Numbered from the stretch's first letter, positions 23,761 through 34,900 are shown. The stretch is 43,423 bases of DNA from Tubiluchus corallicola (GCA_030141605.1 JAQGDQ010001384.1:1-43423), one strand, 5' to 3'. The notes: generated from the letters alone by a model not told the origin. Made by a program: numbers and translations.

Positions 23761-25516
23761 ACTTTGACTTCCGAGTTTTTCTCTGATGACAGTCGTTGAT
23801 GGACAGAGGTCAAACTATGACTTTGTCGTTGTGAAGGTAGTCAGATGTCTCAGCTTACCCCACTGGTGGCACCGTCTAGCGGCAGAGGGTGGCCCTGAAT
23901 CTTTATGAGAATCTGTTTTTTGGTTGAAACATCGTCAGCTGCCACCCCATGTCCTGTTCGTCCAACTCAGAATGAATTTCATTTTTTGCACGACGAGCTT
24001 CAACAAGTCGAGCTGTTTGTTCATCATCAATTCTAAATCTCTCAGCTTGAAAAACAAGAAAACCGTCATTATGTTATTCATATTCTCTTTTTTACAACTT
24101 TTGCACAACATTGCACATAGAAAACCGCTTTCCAGCACTCAACAGTAGGAGCACCTGAATGTAGAATTCAGGGGGTGAGCATTGAACATTCGACTTCGAT
24201 TCGAGCGAGTTTTTAGTTGGAATTCAAATCAAATGTAAAGTTCGAATAATTCAGCACTTCAACTAAATATGTTCTCTATCAATTAAACATTCGATTAAAA
24301 CATCAATGCAATCAGCAGAATTTAACGTGGTAGGGAGAATTTGTAGGGGTGGCCCTGGTGGAGTTACCAACAATCACGTTTAAATTAGTTCAGATAATTT
24401 TAGGGTTTCAAACGTCTAAGTTCTAAACATTAGAGTTTTGAAGCAATCAGCTGCTCTGTGATGCTACAAGAACTTATTACCAACCAACTTTTCTGTTTGT
24501 ACATTTCATTTAGCATCATCTCTTGATGAGGTTCAGGCAGGTGCCTCCCTCTGGTGGCAGAATTATAATCTTGCTGAGTCGAGGTTATTCTACGTATCAT
24601 GTGCAGCAAAAGTAAAAAACTGTTTTATTTATATGAAGGAAATGGCAGATATGTGAAAACAAGTTTTCTGAAGATTAAAATATTGAAATGAACGAGACTC
24701 TCAGCATCAGAGGTTTGTTATAACACAAACTACGCAGATTTCTTCCTACGCTGAGCTAGAGATTCTGTCTTCTTCGAAGATCGCCTCGCAGTTCTCTCGG
24801 CAACACCGCACTCTTCTGCAATGCAAGCTCCAACAACCCACAATCGAGCTTGTACAGACGCTTAAGAAGCGAAAGTCACTTTGACATTTCGTCAATGACA
24901 CAATGGCACACTGCAGAGACATGCTGACCACCTGCAGATGGCATCCTTGATTCTCCCGGCACTTCGTGTTACCGAAGACAGCAATTCTATTGCTTTGGAC
25001 CTTGAAATATCGCCTGGGAGACTGGGTTAATTATCAGTAGATGAAATCCCCCGACTCTGAACAATGAGCCATTCCAACTGACCATCTGCCAATTGATTTC
25101 TCTTGCCAGCGTGCAGCACATTTTATGTATGTTAATGACATTGGAATTCATTTAACTATTCTGCGTTTGTTTAATCTTCCAACATTTCCTATTTACCAAC
25201 CTCTGATACTTTAACTCATTAAATTCAAGGTACAAGCTATGTGAGTCACTTATAATCAAATTGTACAGTCTTTGTTATCCAACCAAAGAGGAGTATACTA
25301 GTTCCGAACTCTTATCATTTAATTATTCCGATTAATTTTCTAATTAATTCCTTATTCTAAACTTGATTCACAACATTATGATAACCTGCTACAAACTTGA
25401 ATCTTGTGGCATTCATAGTTACTAAGGTACAGGAGGAAATATACATTATAATACATACACTACAATATGTATTAATATACTCGTATACAGTAACATATAC
25501 ATATATGCATTACATG
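23761..25516. other. No gene recognised; isolated CTCF-like sites
   Basis: CACCGTCTAGCGG at 23870 and CCTCTGGTGGCAG near 24548 look like further members of the site family; the latter reads CCACCAGAGGGAGG on the - strand. The ORFs at 23924-24148, 23935-24138 and 24746-24931 have no recognisable domain. AT-rich with no exon support. Confidence 0.45.
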
Positions 25517-26051
25517 TGTAATGGGTCGTAAGAGGTGGTTAGAAATTTTTTTGTTTTATGTGGTGCGCAGGTTTTGTTATTGCGCCACTAGGTTATACTA
25601 TCGTAAAGTTCTTGTGTAGTTCATTTTGTTCAGTCTAATTTTAGTTTATTTTAAGTGTTAATCAAAAACATGTTTGTGCGCTTGTCATGTTATATGTAAA
25701 ACAAAGTATAGTCTAATATGTGTCAGCTAAATATTAACAATGTTTAATTAATTTATAGTTCATAAAAAATCTATCATGTTAGTCGGGGAAAACTGATTTC
25801 AGCTGGTAAGCAAGAACTGGCCTAGATTATAGATCCAAATAAGGGTGAACTTGTTTGATGGAGTCCTGGGGTGCGTCTATAGAGTCAACAATATCAGCCG
25901 CACTTCTGAGCTGAGGAGAAGAGAGGGTTAGAGACTGATGGTTTGACACTAGGCTGTATTTGTAATGTCTATTCTGACTGTATTTATAGTTAATAAACAT
26001 CAATACAAAGTAACTCTAAAGCTAGAAAGACAGAAACAGTCCCTTCTAACA
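25517..26051 (+). mobile_element. Candidate solo LTR
   Basis: The 535-bp segment begins TGTAATGGGTC and ends TCCCTTCTAACA (TG...CA ends). It contains a polyadenylation-type AATAAA near 25993 after a T-rich stretch, as an LTR would. The flanking 5-mers are ACATG and ACATT, matching at four of five positions. No internal gag/pol or primer-binding site follows, so it would be a solo LTR. The call rests on structure alone, and the orientation follows AATAAA. Confidence 0.35.
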
Positions 26052-28072
26052 ACATTTGATATTGATGGTGAGTTTCCCTCTTCCACATTCGAAATCCTAC
26101 CGAGTTATAACTTCGCCCTCACTCACGTGTTCTAGCCGTCATCACAGCAAATAGGAACTTTGTACCGATTAGTATAAATGGTAGATGCTACAAATGTCGC
26201 AGTTTTTTTTTAAGTTTAGTTCTAGTTTTATTCATGCATAGTGGAGACGTTGGCGAACTGTGTTGTTATGTTTTAGTAAATATATTATAATTTCGTAAAA
26301 TTCTCATCTTGCAGGTTATTGAACATTGTATTTTAGATTAGCATCACGTCTCAAACCTTGCTGACATGGCAGCAGCTAATTACAGGTGGGATGAAACTTT
26401 CGCAAGGAGAGAAACAGTAAGAAACAGAATTATTTAAATCACTCAATTTATTTAAGTATTCTAAATAATTAAAGTAACAAAACAGAAAATATTTTAAACA
26501 ATTTTTAAATGGCAACAAATGCGTTGTACATGTTGTCAAATCTATTTATATATGAGGCAATACATGGATGTAAAAAAATCACATTCAATATCTTAAGGTC
26601 TGGGTTTCTGATTAGGTTTATTTACTTTTTTTCTGTGAGTTTTTCCCCTGTGACTTTTTTACCTGCCATTGCAAATGAACAGGGCGACAAATACCCGGAC
26701 CAGTCGGATAATGTCGTCTGGTACTGAAACTCCTCTACATAAGTATGCTGTACGAAATATTGCAGTACGTGTATTAATATTCGTTAAAAAGAGTTTTAGT
26801 ATCTGCACTTTTAGCGCCCCTATTGTAAGTTTATCTTAGACTTAGATGCAGTGAACTTATTGCAGTGATTTTGAAATAGACATTAACATCCTCAGTATAG
26901 ATGATTATTCATTATAGTTGTTACTAGAAATATTGAAACACAAAGAAATATTGTAGTAAATCGACTCTTCTCAAAATTAGATGCCAGTGCAGATGACAGA
27001 CAATTAGAGAATGACACACTATTAAAATTGTATAAAAGAAAGAATCAGCAGGTGCATGCGCACTTACGCTGATCCTGTGACATAAAAAGATGCACAAGAA
27101 TTAAATTTCTAGAAACAAGACCCTAAATTTGAATATCTCTCATCAAAAAGCTGCAACAAAATGTACCTAAATATGAACTCTACAGCTTGTGCAGTGATGT
27201 TTTCATTATAAAATAGAGTTATTAATTTATAGAACAGGAAAAGGGTGCCTAAAGTAGGTTTCAAAAAATGGCCCTAAAAATATATTAGTTTGAATCAAAT
27301 TTAATGAGTACATCGTACTTGCGTTAAAAGGATTTTTGTTTTCATTTTAAATCTCCTGCAATACTGTTCCCACTGCGCCATTACATGACGTCACCTACTC
27401 AAACGTAAATCAGGGGAAGAAAAGGCAATGTTGAATTATGTCCCAAAAAACTTTCCTTGCAAATCTGTATTACTTACCATTTCGCTTACCTGCTGGAAAG
27501 AGTTATGAAACTAAATATCAATAAGCATACAAAATATCAATCTACAACTAATGGTTAGTGAATGTATTATTTCAAATCAAACAATGCCTCGTCTCATAAT
27601 TTTTGGTTACCAATTGAGCTAAAATTTTCCATAAATAATAAAAAAATAATAAAGTCATGCAATCAACGTGAGCACACAGAATAATGAATAAAATACGTTC
27701 TTAAATCTTGAAACACACTGAGAATGCAATGTCATTGTTGTTAGGCCTAACAACAATAGATTTTTACCAGCCCAACCCTGCAATAAATGTTGGCGTGGAC
27801 AAATCACGTCATACCACCCATTCACACTACCCCATCCTCAGCAAAACACACCACATCACACCATTCCACTGACACGATCCACAACACACAATCCGCATCA
27901 CACCACCCATAGCCTGCCACACCACACAAACCATGCCATGCTACACCCACCACTCCACCCACACTTGCCTCACCACTCACAAAAAACAACCCACTCCACA
28001 TCATGTACACTATACATGAAACAAAAAAGATGTAAAAGGTAGAAGGGGTTTGCTTCATCATTGCTCTGTACT
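26052..28072. other. No gene recognised
   Basis: AT-rich. A palindromic CRE (TGACGTCA) occurs near 27388. At 27810-27990 the sequence is CA/CCAC-rich (CACCACACC-like), producing a spurious - strand ORF rich in Val and Gly. No exon or RNA gene supported. Confidence 0.45.
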
Positions 28073-28195
28073 TTCATGCTATTATTTTAATAATCCAAAG
28101 GTTACTGGTTCGAATACAGGCTAATACCCGACTTTTTTACTTTACAATTTTCTTTCAAGTTTAATTGAAGTTTAACTGAATGAAGTGTCACAATT
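28073..28195 (+). mobile_element. tRNA-derived SINE-like fragment, copy 1
   Basis: AATCCAAAGGTTACTGGTTCGAATAC contains a good pol III B box (GGTTCGAAT) in a tRNA-like anticodon/T-arm setting. It is followed by ACTTTTTTAC and AAGTTTA shared with 31998-32130. The A-box half is not clear. Confidence 0.5.
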
Positions 28196-29005
28196 AATGA
28201 GTGAAAAAGGTCATAAATAATTTACCGTCATGGTGTCCGAGGGTATAGATACTTTTTCCATTGATCTTACCATGCCTTGTTATTTTGTTACTGTGTTTTG
28301 ATTTCAATAAAATCGAAAGTTGACATTATTTGACCAGAGGGCTGTTGGTCTCAGCTGTAAAAACTGGCTCCATTATATCTGCTATGCATGAATACGAAGC
28401 ATTCATTTCAGGTTTCAGGCCCTAGAGAAAATGCACATGACCTATATTCATCCACTCACTAGGTGTCGACCCCACATAGCAATTTACGCAGAAACTGTGA
28501 CCCGAGTTCAACGTATTGAGCCAGTAGGATGAAGCCAATGGAACTCAGGGACGCCTGCCCGTCTGTGACCTTTGACATCTTTCATAGCTTGGGCCTGGGG
28601 CAATCTGGTCACATTCATAGCTAACCAAGCACCACGAGAGACAAAAATAAAAAAAGTATAAAAGGTCAAGATGCACATAATAAAAATTTGGGTAAATCAA
28701 GAAGATACTGCTTTGTAGCAATTTCTCAAAAAAAAAACAATTTGTAGAAAGTTTGTACATTATTTGTCATCGGCATTGGCAAATCTTCACCAGACTGTGC
28801 AGATTGAGACGGTGTAAATTTCAGTATCTTATTAATGGTCTTCACTCCAGCTAGTCGAAAAACAAAGTGGAAGAAAGCTTTAATTTTTCAGACTTTTAAC
28901 CTATTTGATTTAAACTCAAGTCACAATGACTGATCACTAAAAATTTAACGATTTGCAAAAATTGTAGGTCAAAACTTAGTTTCTCTGATTTTAAACTGGT
29001 TTCAG
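28196..29005. other. Upstream/intronic stretch of the ankyrin-cGLR remnant
   Basis: No further ankyrin exon is recognised here. It ends with a splice acceptor, CTGATTTTAAACTGGTTTCAG, whose AG is at 29004-29005. Confidence 0.4.
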
Positions 29006-29161
29006 ATCGACAAGATAGACCAAGATGGTAACACAAAACTCCACAGAGCAGTAAAATCTAATGATTCCGAGGGAGTAAAACAGCTAATACAAGATCATGA
29101 TGATGACAATGTTAAAGATAGGAAGCTTGGATACACAGTGTTGATGTATGCAGTCAAGAAA

Positions 29162-29359
29162 GATAATGAACTCAATGTTAGTTTGCTACTAGAAGCAGGT
29201 GCAAATCCCAACTTGAGTGACGATGATGGTTGGACATCATTGGTGTATGCAGTCAGGATGGATAATGAACTCAATGTTAGTTTGCTACTAGAAGCAGGTA
29301 CAGATCCTAACTTGAGTGACAATCGTGGTTGGACAGCACTGCATTCTGCTGCTGTGATA
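29162..29359 (+). repeat. 99-bp near-identical ankyrin repeat units
   Basis: Two neighbouring 33-residue repeats have an identical 39-nt stretch starting at 29162 and 29261, and are otherwise very alike. This points to recent repeat duplication or gene conversion inside the ankyrin domain. Confidence 0.8.
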
Positions 29360-29627
29360 AAACTAACTTTGGTATCAGAAGTGGTGACTTCATTTGTGGA
29401 ACATGGCATTGACATTAACAAACGAAACTTAAGTGGCAAGACTGCAGTGCACTTGTACATTAATAGTGCAACAAATAAAACCCTAAACAAAGAACTACGA
29501 GAGACTATTGGTTATCTGCTAATATCTCTGTATGTAAGAGCCAATAAAAAGACTGAGAACAATAGCCAGTTTACATTCAAAACGAAATGCAGGAATTTGT
29601 TGCTAAAGAAAGACTTGGATCGTAAAT

Positions 29628-29655
29628 CTGTGAAAGAAGTACTGTGAAAGAAGCA
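29628..29655 (+). repeat. 14-bp tandem duplication at the ankyrin/NTase frame break
   Basis: CTGTGAAAGAAGTA is followed directly by CTGTGAAAGAAGCA. The ankyrin frame ends inside the second copy (TGA 29645-29647). Removing 14 bp does not by itself restore the downstream frame, so another small change must also be present. Confidence 0.8.
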
Positions 29656-30158
29656 TAGGACGTCTTCCACCGACTAAAGAAAATGATGTTATCAGAACAA
29701 AAATTGAAGCCTTAGCTGCCAGAGTATGTACTAAATTGGGAGAAATAGATGAAAGGTTTGATTCTGTCTGCAAGCTCGTTGGCAGCAGTGTATGTGGAAT
29801 CAAAGCTGGGTTACCAGATGAGTTTGATTTTTTCATCATCTTGAAAAATTTATGCAAGTATCTTATTGTCGAAAAAACTGGCAAACCAGGATTTGCAAAA
29901 ATTGCATTGGGTGAGAAAGCGACAGAAATGTTTACAGAGTTTATTGAAAATGGCAGGTTTTCTTTTGACAACTTAAAGAGCCATTTTGTGATTCTTTTAT
30001 GCAGGGCTATGAGCGCAATTTTCAAGGAAGGCTCAGAAATAACGGAATCTTTTGATTTTGTTCGTGTGGTGTGGAATAAGGTTTGTACTTGCTTCCACCT
30101 GATGTACTATGGCGACTATTATGACCCACCACTACCTGTCTCATTAGACATGACAGCT

Positions 30159-30262
30159 GCTATAGAAGTACCAGGTGAACTGGCAGGGATGTTGACATCA
30201 CATGACACTTGCTATAGAAGTACCAGGTGAACCGGCAGGGATGTTGACATCACATGACACTG
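30159..30262 (+). repeat. 52-bp tandem duplication in the cGLR remnant
   Basis: GCTATAGAAGTACCAGGTGA starts at 30159 and 30211; the two copies differ at only one or two positions. Fifty-two is one more than a multiple of three. Counting frames on each side shows that one copy accounts fully for the second frame break. Confidence 0.9.
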
Positions 30263-30474
30263 GCTCAGCTACTTCTTATCACCTTGTATTTAAGCCATGT
30301 CCTGATGCAGGGCAGAATTACTGTGCCGTATCTATGGCTGTGTATGAAAGTCAACTTGTTGGAAACATGAGTCAGCATAAGAAAGAAGGATAACTGTAGT
30401 TAAACAACTGAATAAATTTAAAATGACACAATTTTTCTGCGATCAGAAAGCTTTTATCCCTCTTCTCTATTGGG

Positions 30475-30480
30475 AATAAA
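30475..30480 (+). terminator. AATAAA polyadenylation signal (candidate)
   Basis: AATAAA just after the last recognisable coding stretch of the ankyrin-cGLR remnant, followed by a T-rich run (TTCTTTCTTTTTT). Confidence 0.4.
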
Positions 30481-30796
30481 GAAGTTCTTTCTTTTTTGAC
30501 GAACGACATTTCAGTGTTTGTCTGATTTGTAATTCATTTGATCTATTTGAACATTGAGGAGAAGGATTGTGCAGAGGGCGACACTTGTGACACCGTGGCA
30601 GTGACAAGGTAATATAAGCGTGGCAGGGTATCTAATATATATTGAATTCAATCAATGCTTAAAGTGTATTTATTTAGGTAACGGGTCTCACGGCGAACAG
30701 AACTAGAAACAGCTTGGAGGTTTGGGGAAATGTTATAAGCTGCCGCAGTAGGGTCCGGGCCTTATATTTTACTTGATTTTAGGCTTTTAAGACATT

Positions 30797-31200
30797 TAAT
30801 GGGCGAAAAAGGGGCAGTTTAGTAAGCAATTTTTCAACAACCGTTTTTAGCCATTAAGGATACAAAATTTAGGTGTTAATTCAGAAACCGGCAAAAACCG
30901 AAAAATGGGGGTTGGGAACAGAAATCGATCAAGTGCATTAGAATAGTACCGTGTAGCATGACAAATGAAAGGTATCGATGACGCGAGTCGCTTGGCATAG
31001 GTTACAATGAGAATGGTTGTCCCGCGATCCTGCTAGGAGGCAAAAACGGAAAAATGGGGGTTGGGATCTAAAGTGGACCGAGTGTCTACGAATAGTACCC
31101 GTGAAAGCTTTTTGATGAGGCGAATGGTACCGGTCACAGTACGAATCGTTAACCATTGACACGATTGTTAAGGGGCAAAATAGGGGTCGAGGAGACAAAT
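30797..31200 (+). repeat. Degenerate tandem repeat, about 135-150-bp period
   Basis: GGCAAAAACCGAAAAATGGG at 30890 recurs, slightly changed, at 31039 with the same GGGGTTGGGA continuation and an ATAGTACC-GTG further on. Weaker starts are GGGCGAAAAAGGGG at about 30799 and GGCAAAATAGGGG at 31174. The repeat lies between the convergent 3' ends of the two host genes. Confidence 0.6.
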
Positions 31201-31303
31201 GCCTTCCAGGGTTTACCAAAATGAAAGGTCTCAATGAGACAAACTGTTGTTGTTGACCTTTGAGCCGTGGATGATGGTGGGCTGAACAGTTAAATGTTGA
31301 GGT

Positions 31304-31309
31304 TTTATT
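31304..31309 (-). terminator. AATAAA polyadenylation signal of the acetyltransferase gene
   Basis: On the - strand, AATAAA lies about 75 bases after the TGA stop at 31382-31384, giving a short 3' UTR. Confidence 0.6.
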
Positions 31310-31381
31310 GTGAAATGCACTTGATGATGTTACCACAGGAGTACAAAACTAGGTGTGAAAAATCTGTTTACTTCCACTTGA

Positions 31382-31982
31382 TCAGCTTCCCTCTATCTGA
31401 ATCTGTTTTGCTTCTTCCTTGAAAACGTCTAACCCTTGTGTATGGAATGTGACAAGGTGAAAGTCGGAAACTCCTTCCTGGGGTTCGATTCCAAGTTCAT
31501 TCTTGATTCTTTCCTCGATTATTTGTCTTCCCGTTGAACCAACAGAAAAACTTTCGTCCATTATTAATGCAAAGTGTACGCTCTCATCAGATTTCTTCTC
31601 AACCACCATACTTCACCTGTGCCACACAATGATCAACAACCTTATTTGGATCTCGTCCATAGACACCTAAAAGCATGAAATGCTTATTCGGCTCTCGCAG
31701 TCTATTCAATGAACTACAGCTCATTGATAAATAACGGCCGTTTTGAATTTCCACCATTAAATGTGGATTTTCGTTTTCCATTATCATGTCATAGTTTTCA
31801 GCCATGACTTTGTACGGCATCGTGCCAATGATTATTCTGTCTCCACCATAGAGTTCTTTAGCTAAGAGCGGTGATGAAAGAATTTCAAGTTTTTGTTTCT
31901 CGTCTTCAACGTTTTGAATGGAGGATGGTGCAAATTGTTCAAGTATTTTATCTCTTTTTACACATTCTCTTATAAACACAGT
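31382..31982 (-). CDS. Acetyltransferase exon 4 (C-terminal part, one frame break)
   Basis: Begins after GTTATTTTTCAG with ACT GTG TTT (TVFIREC). The frame is open to GGT GGT TGA at 31599; the next frame is open from about 31612 to TGA at 31382-31384. A single extra base near 31600-31615 explains it. Confidence 0.75.
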
Positions 31983-34900
31983 CTGAAAAATAACAGCAAG
32001 TTAATGGCAAAATCGTAATCCAAAGATCCTTGGTTCAGATCTGGACTCGATCACAACTTTTTTCACATTTCCGTTCAGACAAGTTTAGTTGCAATTTCGA
32101 TCATGATTGTTGATTCAATCAACCATTAACAAACTTCTTGAAATTAGAATTATCAAGAGTTAGTCAGACAATCATATCAAAACGATATGAACAAGTCACT
32201 TAGCATGTTTAGTTTATTTTATTGCTATCACTTAAGCTTAAAGAAATTATATAAAGAAACTTAAAGAAAAATATAACAAAGAAATTTACAAAAACAGTCT
32301 ATAAAGTATAAAGTTAATTTATATTAGCACTGCATAGAAAATTTCAGACGCGGTGGTGGCCCGCTATTTACTAGAAAATTATGACGTAAAGGTTGGCATC
32401 GTGGCTTTCCGTAAGCGCACTACTTAAACTAATTCAAATTTCTGCCGCTTTCTAACGCTCATCACAAGATTAGCTATCTATTTTTTGGAAAAACTTGTCA
32501 TACTTTTGAACGAAATTGACAGTGCGCTGCTTTTCTTCAACTGATAAACGATATTGGTGGAAGAATTGACATTCAAAATGGCAGCAGCCAAAATTGAAAT
32601 GATCGCGACTTTAAAGTGATTTTACTAATTACCCGAGGCGCTTCTCACACTTTTATTGCCAAATCCTTTCTAACATTTTTAAAAAATATTGAAATAAGCC
32701 TAACTTCCCAGAAAGCGTGTCCTTTCCTTTAACACGTACCCAATAACAGTATGTAGTATATACTTAACCTTTTTAGCTATACAAGTAGCGTTTCTTCTAT
32801 AGTCTGGTTCAGGGCCCATACTTCCATTCATATACACGTGATCAGTTACACCCAAGCGCCATGAATCAAGCTGTTGTATTGTGTAAAGCTGAAGATTGGC
32901 ACTGATTCGCTTTTTCTGTAGTTCCGGTTTCACTCGACGGAAACGAGAGATGATTGTCTTTCCGGCATCCATTACGGTAACCATTTCAAAGCCAACCTGT
33001 AATTAATTACAAAGTGATGGCCAGGTATACGTTGACGTACGTATAACTTAAAAAGAAATCTCTGGATTTAATTAACATCACTAACATAAGTGCTTAGTTT
33101 CTACATTACAAAGTTAAAAAGTTGAATTCATGCCTTACTTCGCAAAGTTAAAAAGTTGAATTCATGCCTTACTTCACAAAGTTAAAAAGTTGAATTCATG
33201 CCTTACTTTACAAAGTAAAAAAGTTAAATTCATGCCTTACTTTACAAAGTTAAAAAGTTGAATTCATGCCTTTCTTTACAAAGTTAAAAAGTTGAATTCA
33301 TGCCTTACTTTACAAAGTTAAAAAGTTGAATTCATGCCTTACTTCACAAAGTTAAAAAGTTGAATTCATGCCTTTCTTTACAAAGTTAAAAAGTTGAATT
33401 CATGCCTTTCTTTACAAAGTTAAAAAGTTGAATTCATGCCTTTCTTTACAAAGTTAAAAAGTTGAATTCATGCCTTACTTCACAAAGTTAAAAAGTTGAA
33501 TTCATGCCTTACTTCACAAAGTTAAAAAGTTGAATTCATGCCTTACTTTACAAAGTAAAAAAGTTAAATTCATGCCTTACTTTACAAAGTTAAAAAGTTG
33601 AATTCATGCCTTTCTTTACAAAGTAAAAAAGTTGAATTCATGCCTTACTTCACAAAGTTAAAAAGTTGAATTCATGCCTTACTTTACAAAGTAAAAAAGT
33701 TAAATTCATGCCTTACTTTACAAAGTTAAAAAGTTGAATTCATGCCTTTCTTTACAAAGTTAAAAAGTTGAATTCATGCCTTACTTTACAAAGTTAGAAA
33801 GTTGAATTCATGCCTTACTTTACAAAGTTGAATTCATGCCTTACTTTACAAAGTTAGAAAGTTGAATTCATGCCTTTCTTTACAAAGTTAGAAAGTTGAA
33901 TTCATGCCTTACTTTACAAAGTTAAAAAGTTGAATTCATGCCTTACTTTACAAAGTTAGAAAGTTGAATTCATGCCTTACTTTACAAAGTTGAATTCATG
34001 CCTTACTTTACAAAGTTAGAAAGTTGAATTCATGCCTTACTTTACAAAGTTAGAAAGTTGAATTCATGCCTTTCTTTACAAAGTTAAAAAGTTGAATTCA
34101 TGCCTTTCTTTACAAAGTTAAAAAGTTGAATTCATGCCTTACTTTACAAAGTTAAAAAGTTGAATTCATGCCTTACTTTACAAAGTTAAAAAGTTGAATT
34201 CATGCCTTACTTTACAAAGTTAAAAAGTTGAATTCATGCCTTACTTTACAAAGTTAAAAAGTTGAATTCATGCCTTACTTTACAAAGTTAAAAAGTTGAA
34301 TTCATGCCTTACTTTACAAAGTTAAAAAGTTGAATTCATGCCTTACTTTACAAAGTTAAAAAGTTGAATTCATGCCTTACTTTACAAAGTTAGAAAGTTG
34401 AATTCATGCCTTACTTTACAAAGTTAAAAAGTTGAATTCATGCCTTACTTTACAAAGTTAAAAAGTTGAATTCATGCCTTACTTTACAAAGTTAAAAAGT
34501 TGAATTCATGCCTTACTTTACAAAGTTAAAAAGTTGAATTCATGCCTTACTTTACAAAGTTAAAAAGTTGAATTCATGCCTTACTTTACAAAGTTAAAAA
34601 GTTGAATTCATGCCTTACTTTACAAAGTTAGAAAGTTGAATTCATGCCTTACTTTACAAAGTTAGAAAGTTGAATTCATGCCTTACTTTACAAAGTTAAA
34701 AAGTTGAATTCATGCCTTACTTTACAAAGTTAAAAAGTTGAATTCATGCCTTACTTTACAAAGTTAGAAAGTTGAATTCATGCCTTACTTTACAAAGTTA
34801 AAAAGTTGAATTCATGCCTTTCTTTACAAAGTTAAAAAGCTGAATTCATGCCTTACTTTACAAAGTTAAAAAGTTAAAATCATGCCTGTTTTAAGTGACT

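Larger units (their letters stand above)
29006..30420 (+). pseudogene. Ankyrin repeat - cGAS/Mab-21 nucleotidyltransferase (cGLR-like) gene, broken
   Basis: cGAS-like receptors sense nucleic acid and make cyclic dinucleotides that activate STING; this is a relative fused behind ankyrin repeats. After a splice acceptor (AG 29004-29005) the frame gives four to five ankyrin repeats (HRAV, TVLMYAV, TSLVYAV, TALHSAA, TAVHLY). It stops at 29645. One frame on, KIEALAARVCTKLGEIDERF leads to the nucleotidyltransferase: GSSVCGIKAGLPDEFDF has the GS motif and the E-x-D pair, and VSLDMTAAIE supplies the third acid. A 52-bp tandem duplication (30159-30262) shifts the frame; then SYHLVFKPC and VSMAVYESQLVGNM are typical Mab-21 core. 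A third shift at about 30390 leads to TVVKQLNKF, then a stop near 30470. The C-terminal helical half is missing or lies elsewhere. The cGLR identity is by motif order, not by search. The catalytic residues look intact, so decay is recent or partly assembly error. Confidence 0.8.

Noticed and set aside
25420-25530. AT palindromes as a possible microRNA hairpin
   Set aside because: Pairing is short and driven by TA repeats.
27822-28061. Reverse ORF with a hydrophobic start that looks like a secreted protein
   Set aside because: It comes from a CACCACAC-rich stretch; Val/Gly/Trp/Cys bias, no splice or repeat-independent support.
29628-29655. The 14-bp duplication as the sole cause of the ankyrin/NTase frame break
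   Set aside because: Counting frames shows that leaving out 14 bp does not bring the two frames together, so another indel or an intron is needed.
31382-31609. Separate small gene starting at the ATG near 31609
   Set aside because: It is the C-terminal end of acetyltransferase exon 4 in the shifted frame.
33106-34887. CRISPR-like array
   Set aside because: Contiguous 34-bp units without spacers; a minisatellite.
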